From Hirundichthys speculiger (taxonomy: Eukaryota; Chordata; Actinopteri; Beloniformes; Exocoetidae), in the NCBI GenBank assembly GCA_018398805.1, contig JAGFBZ010001254.1, positions 1,116,001-1,180,000 of the forward strand: a stretch of DNA of 64,000 nt. The letters run 5' to 3'. Each line of letters begins with the position of its first letter. Position 1 is the stretch's first letter. This document shows, piece after piece, positions 12,746-26,820 of the stretch. The position numbers and the translations under genes are program-made. Below the pieces are notes generated by a model, which worked only from the letters and a program-made list of their open reading frames with translations, made no database searches and was not told where the DNA came from.

Positions 12746-14231
12746 CATTTGGGTTTTTTGGAAGATACAAAAACTCCCACTGATTCAGAGGAAATTGATT
12801 TAGCACAAGGGTAAGGACAGAACAGGGAAGACTGTCGATGTGATGAACCTTACAAGAAATTCAAGGCTATGTTCCTGTCACTTTGGAAAGGAAAAGAACA
12901 TTACTGATGGTGACATGAGTTGATGATCCAGTCCACTTTGGAATAACTGGAGGAAGCCACTTGAACAGGAAGGTACAGGTCTTCAAAGCCCCAATCACTT
13001 GAGCTTGGCAGACAGGAAACAGAAAATGTGGTGAAAACTCCCTGCAGAGTGATTCAGGAGACCCCATTTAACCAAGCAGTAAAAATGAGCATGCTCAATA
13101 AAGCCAGGCCTAACCATCAATGGTGCATTTACAATTTTTGCATTTTCCCAACAAATATGCACTGGCACCAACCTTTAACAGGAAAATAAGGTGAGTTGAA
13201 GTCGTTACTTCATTCTAATTAAAAGTGCATTGAAATAATTTTTGCTCAGCAAAATTAAAAATCTCAAGTCAGTTGAAGTTTTATTTTTTACAGTGTATAG
13301 TAGTCTATGACTTATTGCATTTATCATCAAGCTTTGTATATGACTTTTAGCTACAATAACTAATAAAAATTAATCCACTCTTCAGAAGTTTCCTTTTCTG
13401 TTAGATTACACCTTGTGACTTAAATGAGTTTGAATGTTTCTGCAATTAACAAACACATAATAATATAAATGAATAAGCAAAATTTAAAAAAATACATATA
13501 TTTCAAAGGAATGTTTTCAAAATCTTAGAAAAATAAGAAGCTGAAAGTTCTTGTACCCGCAGTCATCCAAATGTTCTAATTTCTCACTGGCATCGACCTC
13601 AAGTACAGATAAATATAACAATTCCAAACTGTATGACTATAATGACAGCTTTAATACTCTGGCACCTTTATTCATATATTTACATGCCACTTTACGTAAA
13701 ATAGCTGTGTTCAGATATCTTCAGAGTGGACAATAGGATGTCGTTATAGTTGACTTTCAGGTGGGTTCAAAATATTTTTCTTATTATTTTTATGTGACTA
13801 CATGCAAGGCTTCACTGACACCTCCGTATAGCTGTATGATAGTGAACTATAAAAAAAACAACACACCTGACTGGAGTTAATCTGACGTCTAGGCTTATCC
13901 ACCTAAAGGCTTTCTTAGAGCAGTGAAAGAGCACATCTTAAATATTTTAAATTATCAGGTAACACACATGACATGCTTATTTCCTGCTCTGTAACAAGAC
14001 ATACAGTGAGATATACTGGTGGTTGAATTACAGATTTCTGGAGGTGTGAATGTTTATGATTTATATGCTAATCTGTGCTACTCCTTTTAGACTGCTTTGG
14101 ATTTTGTTGAAACTAGGAGGTTGCACCTGTGTTTGTGGATTAGTTCCATTCAAGGACCTGGCTGCAGAGCAGGACCTCTCATTGACACTCTTTATGATTT
14201 GTCACCCCTTACTAATTTGCCGGCTAAATTA
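12746..14231. other. AT-rich sequence, nothing recognised
   Basis: Near 13260-13310 there is a stretch ending 'ttttttacagtgta' preceded by GTTGAAG-type motifs, which resembles the end of a fish MITE, but I could not find its partner end. No gene could be supported. Confidence 0.4.
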
Positions 14232-14248
14232 ATCCCCAGTTGAATTCA

Positions 14249-14355
14249 TCCATCCGTTATCCATACCCGTTTAGTCCTATCCAGGGTCGCAGGGATCAGC
14301 TCTCTTCAGGCGAAAGGCAGGGGTACCCCCTGGACATGTCCCCAGACCATTGCAG
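14249..14355 (-). mobile_element. 5'-truncated SINE with target-site duplication
   Basis: The insert is the 3' part of the tRNA-derived SINE family on the minus strand, with the 'gagagctgatccctgcgacc' block and a GGATGGATG-type tail. It is bracketed by the duplication atccccagttgaattca (14232-14248) and atccccaactgaattca (14356-14372), which differ at two positions. That fixes the insertion limits and its LINE-driven origin. Confidence 0.8.
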
Positions 14356-14372
14356 ATCCCCAACTGAATTCA

Positions 14373-17250
14373 TTTTGGGAAAAGTCACAAAATGAATTCA
14401 TCACATTCAGTTCTATGCTGCAAACCTAAATTTCTTCTCTGCGTTTCTTTTTTTTGCAAATAGTAAACTTGAATAGATGATGAAATATGTAGTCTTATAC
14501 TGAATCAAGAATCTCTTTGACCCAAGTATAAATTTGAATCAAGTCTTTTTAAATAGAAAATAGAGAGAAAGTGACCCAAATCCAAACTTAATCCAATCAT
14601 ATGACGTCTTCAAGCTTGCAGCCTGATGTATGTAGGAAATGTAGGGAACCAGCCAATGAGCCAGGCCTCATGACTGCAGAAAACCCTCAGAGTTAACAAT
14701 GAGCGCCGACTTCAGCTGCTAGATCTTAAAGGGACATGAGGTTAAGTGTACTTAACTGTGAGAGCATACCTCTTTGGCTCTCTACTTCTTATCTTTCTTC
14801 ATTCAAGAGGTGTTTACTTTCATCATTTCCTACAGAAAGACCTTTCTCCTTCATCTTTTACCAGGAGTTGTTTTTCTACTTCTGCCTGCACAGATATAAA
14901 GGGACCTTTAACTCACTACAGGAAAGCCAAATCAAATTCCCTTCACCATTAATGGAGCGGTAAAATGAAACATGTTTCAAAGACACGGCTCTTACAGTAC
15001 TTCTTTCTTTTTTGCTGAGCTTTAACATGTGAAGACAAGTAAAGATGGGTATTTATTGTTATAAACCAATACATAAAAATGCATTGTTATCACTAGTTCT
15101 TGCCCTTGCTACCCTTCTGTTCACTGCACATTGTTAAGATGTTCTTATCTTGCCAAGATTTTATATCTTAGAGCTGGAAAATGTATTTATTTTTTCTTTA
15201 ATCTATTTGTACGAATAATTTACCCATTTAGTTCATGGTGTACTCTTGAATTTTTTTCATGAATATGTCATTTATGCCTTATTTAGCCTGGAAATATTTT
15301 CGATTTAGAAAAAATAAAAATGTTATTTATCTTTAACTCAAGCAACACAAGAGTTCCAGCTTTTAACTTACTCTTTCATTATAAGTTTTATGAGTTTATT
15401 TTCTTGTTCCAGAGTTTTAATTTTTTTTTTTTTCAGGGACCTACAATTAAGAATTTTCAGGGTCTCTCACTCTTACTGTGCTGTGGGAAGTCTGTTTTTG
15501 TTGTTGGTGGTGTTGTTTATTTGTTGACTGGTTTTTTTAATAGTATTTTTTTTCAATAATTCACATTTTTTTCCCATTTGTTGAAAACCCTGCAACATCT
15601 ACCAGATCTTAACTGGAAATAAGTTTTCCTGTCAGGCAGAAATGAATAGCTGGCTGCTTGGACAGATCATTTCACAAACACTCAGTCAGTTTCAGCCACA
15701 TTTTAGGGCTTATTTCTTCTATTTTAGCGACAGATTCATCATCCTTTGTTTGAATACAGAACCAAAATAAGGCATAAGTGTTTTTTGTTTTTTGTTTTTT
15801 TTTTAAAAAATCTCCTTGATTCTAAAGGACAGAGGATAAAAGCTTCATTGTCGTGCAGAATCCTGCTTAATGAATATGCGCAGTGACGCCTCGTGCTGGC
15901 AGGTGTCACTAACAGAGACCTGCTGTACCTGCCTTTCCAGGGGAACATTTGACAGTTTTGTGGTAAAGTCAAACTTTGCTGTAATTACTTTGTGATAGAC
16001 GGAGGACAAACAAGCTTAGGGACATATTTTGTTGATGCCCTCCTCTGGCTAATATCTCAGCTTGACTATTGTTTACTTAGTGCACACAATTACTGAACAC
16101 ATTAGTGTGCCCATTAGCAGATATCATCAGGGACACACATTACGCAACATTTAGTTTTTATAAAACCACTGTCTTGTGACGATAATGAATTCCATTTGTC
16201 AGAAATGTCATCTTGTTTGTCTACTTTAATTTTTCTATATGTATTTATTCATTGTTTAATAGCTGAAATTTCTGTCGACACTAAAAATAAGGAAAAAAGC
16301 CCTAATGTCAGAATTAAGAACAACTGAGAATAGATTGTGTATTTACTTACAGGATTTGAAAGAAAACATGCCATTATGTCACATGACCGCTCGGAAGTGA
16401 ACAATAATTTACAGCAGCTAAATCGCTCCTTTCTACCACTCAGTGTTTCAAACCAAAAAATAAGGTTCCCACAGGTGTAGTTATTGTAATTAGATTGCCT
16501 AAAGCAATTGAAGGAAAGTGCCAGCGCTCTTGTCAGTTGGGGTTGAGACTGAGCAAGAGGAAAGGAGAGAGAGGCATGCCTGGATAAGTAGAATAGACAA
16601 AGAAAAATTGCCAGGATTTATGAAGGTCCTCCCTTAACAACAAGCCAAGGACCACCACATGAGTGAAACTTACCCAGCGGTGTTAGGGTCCGTTGAGTTT
16701 ACGTTCATCTCTCTGTCAACACAGCACCACCAGTATCTGAAGGACCATTCCTGGAATTCAGCTTCACTGCTGGTTTGCATATCACAGAGGACAGACCTGT
16801 CTTACAGCCCCAGTGGATGAGCACTTTAATTACATCTAAGGAAGGTAAATATATGCCTAAATGACTGTGTTAAGAGGAGAGCTTGGCTGGAAAGCCCTGA
16901 CTGCACATTAACATTGGAGCGATTTTAATCCCCATAATTTATTTACAGCATTTTAGTTAGTCAAAAAAAATGTTTATTCTTTCTTTCTTTCTCATTGTAA
17001 ACAAGAACAGAGATTGATGAATTAAAGATCTCACAAGCTGATTAAATTTCCAATTTAAAACACTGCACAGCTGTTTGCCACCTTAAGATAAAGTGAAGTA
17101 TTGATATTCTCAACAGAGATCACTGCCTCTTTCAGTTTGTGTGCGCCTCATATTTCCCATTTTGGCCAGATATTTGCTTGCTTTTTCAATTTGTACTCCT
17201 CAGGCAGGCAGGTAGCGCCATTTTAGTGTTTCAATTTTGTTCGCATACAC
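14373..17250. other. Transposon-free AT-rich sequence
   Basis: Long T-rich tracts occur near 14450, 15420 and 15780. No exon, RNA gene or transposon end was recognised. Confidence 0.45.
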
Positions 17251-17270
17251 TGTGTGTGTATACGTGTGTA

Positions 17271-17327
<57 letters not shown>
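17251..17327. repeat. (TG)n / (AT)n compound microsatellite
   Basis: Short GT units lead into an uninterrupted AT run at about 17272-17318 and then a few ATGT units. The open frames that cross it on both strands are artefacts of the repeat. Confidence 0.95.
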
Positions 17328-17330
17328 GTG

Positions 17331-20300
17331 CATTTCGCATATGCATATGGATGCTTTGAATGAACGTGCACAATCACCTCTTCAAACAAAGACAGAACAT
17401 GTGAGACAGCCTTCATTCACGCCTTCTTCTGTTACAAGAGATGCACAGATTTCCAAAGTCTTCACACAGCTTCAGAGCCGGAGCAGTTTTCACTTTGTAA
17501 TTGTGTTGCCATATATTGTTTAAACTTCCTCTCACAAGCCAGATTCTTCATAACTCATTTCAGGGTCGTTGTTATTCTGAACTGGTTTTGGTTATTCCTT
17601 ACTCAAAATGCATATAATCTAATGTTTTTTTTTTTTTTTTTTGTACAAAATTTCATAATGATCAGATTTAATTAGTAGAGTCATCGGCACCTTTTTCTTT
17701 ACTTTGACTGCCATATTTGGTGCTTTATTATAATAATAATAAAAAAAAGAAAAGAAATGTCTGCTTTTTTTCTTACCATGGCTGTATTGCAACAAGATTT
17801 AAATGTATCTGTTTATTTAAACTTAAGCTCTTCAGGTGCTCCTCCCATCTCTCATCATCCTTTTCCCCTTTTCAACATTCTTTAAATTGCTTTACCAGTT
17901 TGCAGTTGTTTTGATATATTCATATGTATGGTATCCTACCTGTGATCCTATTTTGGGTTTAACAAAGTGAGGGCATCCAGTCAGTTTAGAAAGGGAAAAA
18001 TGTCTCAGGTGTTGTAATGATGATCACACAGCTGTGGATCCATGTTTTTTTTTTTTTTTAATATACCTGTATAAAATATAATAATATGTATTCCCCTTGT
18101 TCAGTATGGTGGTAAAATCACACCACTTACCTCAAAAGTCATTGTCCTGCAACAACAAACAACAAAACTGAGTGTTTTTTTTTGTTTCAGTTTTTTTTTC
18201 CTGCTTTTTCTGACATAATACGAGTTCAAATTGTAACAGATGGTTTTACATGCTTCGACTACATTTGCGCTTGTTTCCAGAACAACAAATATGATGGGCT
18301 GTCTGAAAAGTCATTAGAATGACATCAGCGCTTCAATGGAAAATTGAGAAACTTTCAACTTTAAGAGTGTTGTAAGGACTCCAGTGCTGAGAAGGGTCTG
18401 GCTGCGGACTGTGGAGAAGTTGAGCTTTTCTCAAAACTGGAAACACAATGACCTACACTCTACAGAGCACCTTGATGTGTAACCCTAACCACTCGAGTGC
18501 AGAGACCGGGTGTTTCTGGTCTGGAGCGGAGCTCCACTTCCTCTACAATCTGCTTTCAGATCTTCTGGAGTGCTGGCTTCACTTCAGGTGTCAGTTTTGG
18601 ATTTTACTGTTCGGTCTGAGGTGCTGCTGCCCTGTTTCACAAGGTCATACATTACCCCTTTAAAGACACAATGACAAGATCAAGAAAAAAACTTTTAAAC
18701 TTTTAAAAACTGTTTTTCTTGTCAAATACAGAATACTTCACCACTTAAGAGACCTGAATATAAATTGCTCATTAAGTCTTGTAAGAAGTTTGGAAACTCA
18801 TCGAAGCTACATCATATAGCCACAAATATATGCGAACATCAGAGCGATGACTAGGTTTATCAGAATTATTATATTGGATTCTTAACAAAGAAGAAGGAAA
18901 GAAAAGAAAGAACAAAAAAAAAATATATTTTTTTTTGCTAGTAATTTGTTTACGATACAGCTAGAGGAGTTTTATCTCTGTTTCAGATTTATAACTACAT
19001 TTTCTGCACAGCACAGGGGAAAAAAACCCTTGCAGCATGTTGGCATGTCTTGACTTGTGCTCATCAGAAAATCCACTCAACAGCCTCTCAAAAGCTCCAT
19101 CAGCACACATCATTATTGATTTAATCTGTACAACGAAGTAGGTACAACATAACAGCTAAACTGCAGACTGAAGCTTCCTCTTTACTGGACAGACATGACA
19201 GCATCAGTCCTCTAATGGCTCACTGAAACATATTCCCCAAATAATTAACCAAAAAAAAAAAAGACAAAACCCAAATAATCAGTATTTTTATTTGTTTTTC
19301 CCAGTGTATTAGAATATAGATGTTTCAGATTTCTCCGTTTAGAGTTGTTGCTGTACTGCTGTAACAACAGTGTGGGTCTTGAATCGGTCAGCTGGGTGCT
19401 GATTGGACACGCGTGCCGTATACCTGTAGTGAGGATACTGTTGCCTGGCCCATCAGATTTTTGCAGATATGTGTACAGTCAAGCAGCAAATAGATGACTT
19501 TAATGCAATGCATTCGAACCTCTGCCCTCAATATGCAATTATTTTTTCCATTTCATGTTGCTTGTGTTTGTGACAATTTAGATTTTATACTCTGCAACAA
19601 CCTTTGGTGGTAGAAACGGCATATTCTGAATATTCTCCAATTCTTCAAATTCACTATTTACACGTAGTGTCATTCTTATTTGTTATAACATGTGTAACAT
19701 ATTATTTCTGGGCATGGTTACAAGTGTGTTCAGAACTTTATTAGATGTATAAAGCTACCATGGCCATGCATACTGAAGAGAACTAACAATCACAATCATG
19801 AAATTTCTGTATTTCACAGTCTCATAAAGTAGTTAAATAACCTTAGAGCTGAAAGCGTTTGGACGTACAAAATAAGAACTGACAATAGTCTGCAAAATGA
19901 AATAAAACCACATTATGGCAGTAGTTTAGATTGACTTAACATTTGCTGATCACGAACAACATGGCTAGGAGATGAGTGTGCAGTATTATTCAGCCAACAA
20001 CACGAATTGATGCGTTTACTGTACCGTAAAAACCATGCAGAAGGTATAAGGGATGTCATGCAGACGGCGCTGTCACACTATCACCGTTGGTTTCAACTGC
20101 ATCTTTTTCAGCTGCAGGAATGACTATGATGCAGCACACATCACTTTGGGGTTCTTTTAAGTCTGGAAGATCCAAAACCTCTGATAGTTTTAGATTGTAT
20201 AGTAAAAAAAAACATAATATAAATAAGAATAAACAATCAAAACCTTTGAGACGATGACTATGTGATATACTAGCAGCAATGACTGCTGCCCTACTCACAT

Positions 20301-23051
20301 TTACTCTTCTTATTAACAAAAGATCCATGCAGGTATATTATTCTCAATATATATCAGTTGTAGACAGTTTAGAGAATATTTCAGTTATATCTGTTAATTA
20401 AGGTTTCTCACTTACTTCCTCTTGTACAAGTTTAAGGCAGACAAACCTCCTTCCAGAGGTGCAGACAGGAAGTAAAGAGGCCTGGTCATGTGACCATTCA
20501 CATTAGTTACATGACACTGATAGACTTTAGAGGAGAAAACCTGTTTAAAACTTGCATTAGCTGCCCAAAGCCAAAGCAAGCCAAATGACAGGCACCAATT
20601 ATTGCCATTGGGGCTAAACAAGTTAAGAAGCAAATCTCCTGCAAAATCCACTGAGTGAAACATGGGTTTGATAGATGTATGAGAGGCAGAGAAACATAAA
20701 TAATTTCCAAATGACCCAGAAGGAAACGGGTTAATCTGCAAGAAGGAGTTAACTAATTTATTTTAAATTTTAATGTGTGTGTCTCTAGCACAAATTTATA
20801 TAAATACCTCAGATGGCAGATGGTACAAAGCTATTATGGGAATAGGATAATTGACAAGCAGAAGAGCTTTTAAGGCAGACAGAGAGAGAGAAGGAGAGAG
20901 AGGAAGAAGCAAAGACAAAACACAATGAATTTTATCAAATTAATAGTTAAAGACAAAAATGATGACATACAGACCATTATTCAGTCAGATAGAAGCTGTT
21001 TTTTTTTATTCTCTTTATCCTACTTAGACTTGTATGAGGATGAAAAATGTTTGGCGACTTTTTTTCTTTCTATTTGTCAAACAATTAAAATCACTATGAT
21101 TATTGTCTTTCTTTCATACATAGGCTTGTATAAGTTGAAATGTTTTTCTTGTCTAAGTATTCTCTCCACAGTTGTGGGTTGAGATCTGCACCTCTGTGTA
21201 TAACCAGAACCAACTTAGTACCTGCTCCAGACTATATGGTACCACATTACTGACAAGCTCCAGGGCAAACGCTTTTGCCATCGGTATTAATTTAATGCAA
21301 ATTCATTGTAACCATCCACTCAGAATGACAAAACTGCCAGCGCCAGACAATTACATTTGACTCACGAGTGGGTTTACATTCCCGCTCTCCACTCATGAAT
21401 AATGGGTCAGAATAATGGCGGAGTCTAAGAGCAGTCAGGCATGTCGCGTAACTTTTTGTTCTAACTCTAAAAACAAGAGCCATGCTTGTCACGGCCGAAC
21501 TCTCTGAAGTGTGGGCTTACTCAACCAAATGCGATCTAAATGTAGCAAAATGCATAAAAGGTTGATGCGTGTTAGAGATCACCCTGACAACACAACTTTC
21601 TGGAACTCTGAGGACCACTTTGGCTACGCAGCTGCTGCCACCTGTGCAGTGAAGCATTTTTGGCTCCAGTGCTGTGAAGATTAACCAGCGTTAAAAACGT
21701 GACTGTCTCAGACTCTTGAAATTGGGGACACTTGTGTAAAAGATGGTCTGTACTTAACTTGGGATGCAGTTGGTAGTTGCTTCAAATACTTTAATTTTAA
21801 AGAATTCCAGAGCAATCACAGCTTTAGCAGTTTGTATGCACCAGCCATTATCTATTACAAGGAAAGCAGAATGTCACATGAGTTTATTAGATTTGTTGTT
21901 CTTTGCTCCAGGAGATTGGCTGGTTAAGGTATACTGTGTAGTCTATTACAGCGCAGCGAGTGAAGTCATTTGCCCATATTGGAACATTATGTGATAGAAA
22001 TCCCTACAACTACAGAAAACTGATCATTGGTACTTGTGATTTATAATTTCAACCATAGGATATGCACATCCAGGGGCCAAAATCCCCACTTGCAGTCACA
22101 ATATATTGAGATAAGTGGAAAAACGGGGCTGGAAACATCAGAAACTCGTTCAGAAATATGAATACATGTCTTTCTGGTCTTTTTAAGTCTTTTCCCTGGC
22201 CATGAGAAAGAACGGTACACCTCTCATGATCATCATGTTATTTGTTTTCTTATTATATTAATAGTTTTAAACATCAACAAGATGCACATGCTCATAGATA
22301 TGGCATGACAACGGTATATAAATAACTTGGAGTTTTTCTGGCTTAAAGTTAAAGAAGAGATCAGTGCTGCTCACACACAATAAGGTAAAGGTAAATCAAA
22401 TTTCGATTTTAGAAACACTGTCGCTTCAGGTCTTTGAGAATCTATTTGTGTCTTATCCTGCAGTAATGTCAGGTTGTAATAATGTTTGCATTACATCTGA
22501 TCCATGAAGAAAAACTGACCTGCAGTGTGATAGAGTGTAATGAACATCACTGCTGTTCAGTAATGTACAATCAATCCGAGAGAATAGTCTCATTGACTTA
22601 AGCTGCACAGAATGAAAAGGGAGATAAAGCAGTGCCATATCGCATCAGAGGCCGGGTAGTTATGGAGCATCTCCTGCTGTCACTGTAGAAGATCTCCAGT
22701 GTTTGGATAAATATTCTGTTGAGTCCTGCTCATTCCACATTTCAGTGCAGCCTTGTCTAAAAATACCTGACAATATCGAGTGAGGGAAGCAAACTCATAA
22801 GCAAAAACAAAGGTAATGTCCCTCCAGTGGGATGGGGGTAATCCCTGGACATATGTTTGGAGAAGCGTCCTGAGAGACGGGTCTGCGGAGAAGAAAGCGT
22901 GGCCATTTATTTTGGTCATTGCCTCGCTTGTGATGATGGTGGACAATGTCCTGTGCAGAATAAAAGGAGCTGGCCGGTGGGAACAAAAGCAGTTTATTTA
23001 GAACATCAAGACCCAGTAGGCATGGATGGTTACACGATATTGGTCTGTTTA

Positions 23052-23091
<40 letters not shown>

Positions 23092-26000
23092 GTTTGTAGA
23101 GGTTTGGATATTAAGAAAGGGGACTATCTGAAAGGTAGCTGTGCCTTTTCATTGTCTCTTTTGTTGCCTCATGCATGGAATCTCACATCAGAGAGGAATA
23201 TTCCCAGAAGAGGAGTTTGAGAAAAGGCAGAGAGGCTGGAAACCTGTGCTTTTTATACACAGAGGTGTTTTTCCACACTCTGTATCACTGCGCTCTATTT
23301 AGATGGCAGGTATTGTGACAGAAACCAAAACTCAAAATCCAGATCGGAAGACAGGAAATGTTGTGTTTACACATCAATCGCTGTTCCAGTTAGGGTAAAT
23401 GTTTAGCTCCGATTGTGCTATGTGTTACATCGTGTCATAGGGAGTGTAGTCTCAGGTCAGCTAGAAGAGCTGGATTTCTTTACAAGAAAGACATGTAAGC
23501 AAGTCGGCAAGCAAGTGATTATTCAAGTGTACCCAATTAATGATGAGGTGAGATTTGTTTTCTACCTATTATATAAATACTGTGAATATGTCAAAAAGGT
23601 CCTTGCCCCGCTGAGCTTCCTAATGGTTGTTGCCAGACTGGATCCACTCGAGTCACCAATCACAAAGCAGTTTCCTTCTCACTGCTTCCTTTGTAATTAT
23701 AGCATTTATGGAATCACTCTAATGAGCTGCTGCTTTTCAATCTACCTTTGTTTGAACACTTGTGCCACTTCTGTAACCACTTCTGTCTCTATAAGAGCCC
23801 TCAGAGAGCACATCCTCCACCAAGGCCACGTTTTGGAGAAAAAAACCACCTCAGCTACAAGCAAAGCACATTGAGTGTACCGCTTTGGGGTAAACACAAG
23901 TCCTGGTGCAGTTCTGCGTACAAAGGAAATGAAGATCCAGTGGATTACTTTTGTTTCTATTCCCATGATCACACGTTATTGCTCAATGGTTTTCCCTTGA
24001 GCAGCACCTGTGGCTGATATTTTCAAATGGAAGTGACCTCAAGGCTAGTTACTTACAGCTAATATGTTGAAAATGCATTCAAAACAACACTAAGACAACC
24101 TGTTAGATACAAGATTTAAACAGTGACCCCCGCCCCATGGTATGAGATACCTTCATCTCCTCTTAAAGTGTATGAAACGAAACGTTTTACAGCCTTTCAA
24201 GTATAGACGATGTTGGCAGCACATTACACATACCTTTGAATTCCTCTCTCCTTTATTGAAACTATTGTTTATATCTGTAATTTCTTTTTTTTTTTTTCAA
24301 ACATGTTTGCATTTAAGCTGGTTCCCTCTGTGCACATAGCATGCAGAAAGCCAAACAGGGAAACACTATGGGACACAAGTCATAATTGTAGTAGACGCTT
24401 GCTTGGCTTTTGGGCTCATGGATCACACAGTGCTGCACTACTTTCTTCCCTATGATCAGATTCCTGTCTCTTTATATTCAGTGAAAGTTGTGGGGAGGCA
24501 GAACATCTGTGGTTTCACACTTACAGTGGATTTAGCTCAGGGGAGAGCCAGTCACACTCCACTATCCAACTACGATGCTATCCATTTGCACCACTCACTT
24601 AGGGGAAAACGCAGACTCCAACCTCTTAGCACCCGTATAAGTGAAAACACGGGCTCACTGCTCACAGACTGAACAGTCCTGTGAACTGTGGCCATTTCAG
24701 AGGATGATTTATAAAATGGCTCATGTGGAATTCAGTGGTCCCAGTGATCAACAAGTGCTGCTTTTGTTGTTTAGAGAAAGGAAAAGAGTTTTTTTTTCAG
24801 TTTTTTTTTAAATTTTTCAACTGATTGTGTTCCACAAAGCATCCAGTTGTTCACTTTTGGCAAGTCTTAAAATGCACTGACAAGAAACTGCACGGCCTTT
24901 GCAAACAAACCCTTTCTTTTTCAAGATCCCCACCTCTTTTCATCTTTCTCACAGCCATATACTCTGAGGTATGACTGAGGACACAGTGTCTCCAGGATCT
25001 TGTCAGGAATGGGGTTCGGGAGACACAAAATCTTCACTTGTCAACAGAAGTGCAAGCCGTCATCGGCTTGCAGGAAATACAATATGATAGGCACAGCCTC
25101 GTAATGGGTGGTGCTCCCAGAGTGGATGCTATCTGGGGAGACATTTATTTATGACTCTCGACTGCCATCAGCTCTGCCAAGGGGAAGCGAACTCCTCCGC
25201 ACAGATGTATACTCAGTGAATTAAGAAAATCTGGTAAACGACAACTTGCCTTTCTCTGCTTGTCTGACCGTGAATTACTGACATGTACGCTTGTTTTCTT
25301 GGCTCAAGCTTACTCAGAGATTTTAAGTAACCAACGTTTACTGTGGACTTTCATAAACAGTCAAGTATCTGGTGGCAGAAACCACTGGAATTTCCAAAAC
25401 ATGACTGATGTAAGGGGAAACTTATTACCTTCCAATCTCGTCTATATGTGCGTCGGGTCCATTAAACGGGCCCTTAAAGGCCCAGAGGTTTCCATTAGGC
25501 TTGTGGATGATTTACTGGCTCTAATCCGTAATCAGCTGCTACTCATCACCGAAGTTCATCCGCTGACAATGCTGGCTCCAGAAAATCTACCTCCAGCGGG
25601 GAAAAGGGAAGAGATGTAGGAAAAGGATCTGACAAATTCATTCGATATACAGTGACTAATGTGTCAGATGTTTTGCTGTAGGTGTAAGAGTAAACACGAG
25701 AACTACATGAGAATGTTGGAGCTCTGTCGAGTTAAAAGCCAGCGATGATTGGATGTGACAGAACTATGATGAAAATGAAGGACCAACACACTGTCAGGCA
25801 AATAACCTATTTAACCAATGCAATGTAGAAAGAACCCCAATTTTAGGGCGAATACAACAGGAACAGCACAACTAAGTCGTCTGTCATGGTCATGATCCAG
25901 AGACACTATCCTCAGGTGCAGGCTTGGGCTATAACAATGCAGAATAAGGCTTTGACTTAGCATTTAGGCCTAATGTAAAGGGCATATGCCACATTGAAAT

Positions 26001-26689
26001 ATTAAATTACTTCTTATTGAGTTGATAAGGCTATGAAATAATGATTTTATAAGGGTTTGCTGGAAGAGAGATTAGTTTTTATAGAGCAATGCCGTCCTTA
26101 GGCACTATTGCATCATTTAAGGGTGAACGCTGTCATCTTTTATCTTCAGCCTGTAATGTGGCAAATAAAGTCATTTTAGACCCTTCAAAATAACTCAACG
26201 TAGCAATTACCGTGATCACTAGAAAAATGTACATTACATAACATGATAAGCTAATGTGTATCGAAAATTAGGTCACTGAATAAGTCTACCAAGCATGTTC
26301 AGGTATGATGCGCCCCCACAGCTACAGTTCACACACAACATATTTCACATCCTCTTCAGATGTTGATTTTGCATTAGTTAAACAAATAAGCAGAATTTGG
26401 CAGCTTATTTGTTCTGTGCTTCAGGCCAGTATGTCAGTTCTGCCTGTAATGTTAGGTTAATGTTTGGATGAGGCTCAGCGTAAATCTGTGACAGCTGGAA
26501 ACAAACCATGTAAACAAGCAGACCTGCATTTGTCAGAGTTTCATCAGAGTATTAAAAGTGCAGCTTCAACTCTGGGTAGGAATTACGTTTCCTGATGCAG
26601 CTTGCTCCGGGTCAACAACTATTGAAACAACTATTGTACTCGATTGACTTGGCCACAACCCCAAATAAGAAAAAAAATGCATCTCGGGC
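17331..26689. other. Long transposon-poor block, no recognised gene
   Basis: Over nine kilobases I found microsatellites and homopolymers but no transposon end, SINE head or LINE tail. The longest open frame (153 codons, 23413-23874, plus strand) has no known domain, an unremarkable composition and a length that chance would produce about once in this much sequence. The contrast with the crowded right half suggests either selection against insertions or simply chance. Confidence 0.45.
23061..23088. repeat. (GA)n microsatellite
   Basis: Fourteen GA units follow a run of ten A. Confidence 0.95.
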
Positions 26690-26820
26690 TTGTTGCTGGT
26701 AACAGACTGGGTGGTCCTTTCTGTCCTTGGTTCAGACCACACAGCAAACATTCGAAATACTGATTCGTCTGATCACAATACACGTCTTGCACCCCAGATG
26801 CTTCTGAGCCCATGTTTATT
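26690..26820. mobile_element. Fragment of the TIR transposon family seen at 57336-59161
   Basis: The block with 'ttcgtctgatcacaatacac' and, shortly after, 'gatgcttctgagccca' parallels 'tagtctgaccacaatacac' and 'aatacctcagagtcca' in the copy at 58541-58605, in the same orientation. Neither terminal repeat is present, so only an internal fragment survives. No coding content. Confidence 0.5.

Noticed and set aside
20056..20741. Minus-strand open frames of 90 and 109 codons
   Set aside because: They have no splice-site context I could define and no similarity to known families; the second is overlapped by another frame on the same strand.
23413..23874. 153-codon open frame on the plus strand, the longest in the window
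   Set aside because: No recognisable domain or motif, ordinary composition, and a length expected about once by chance in 64 kb read in six frames.
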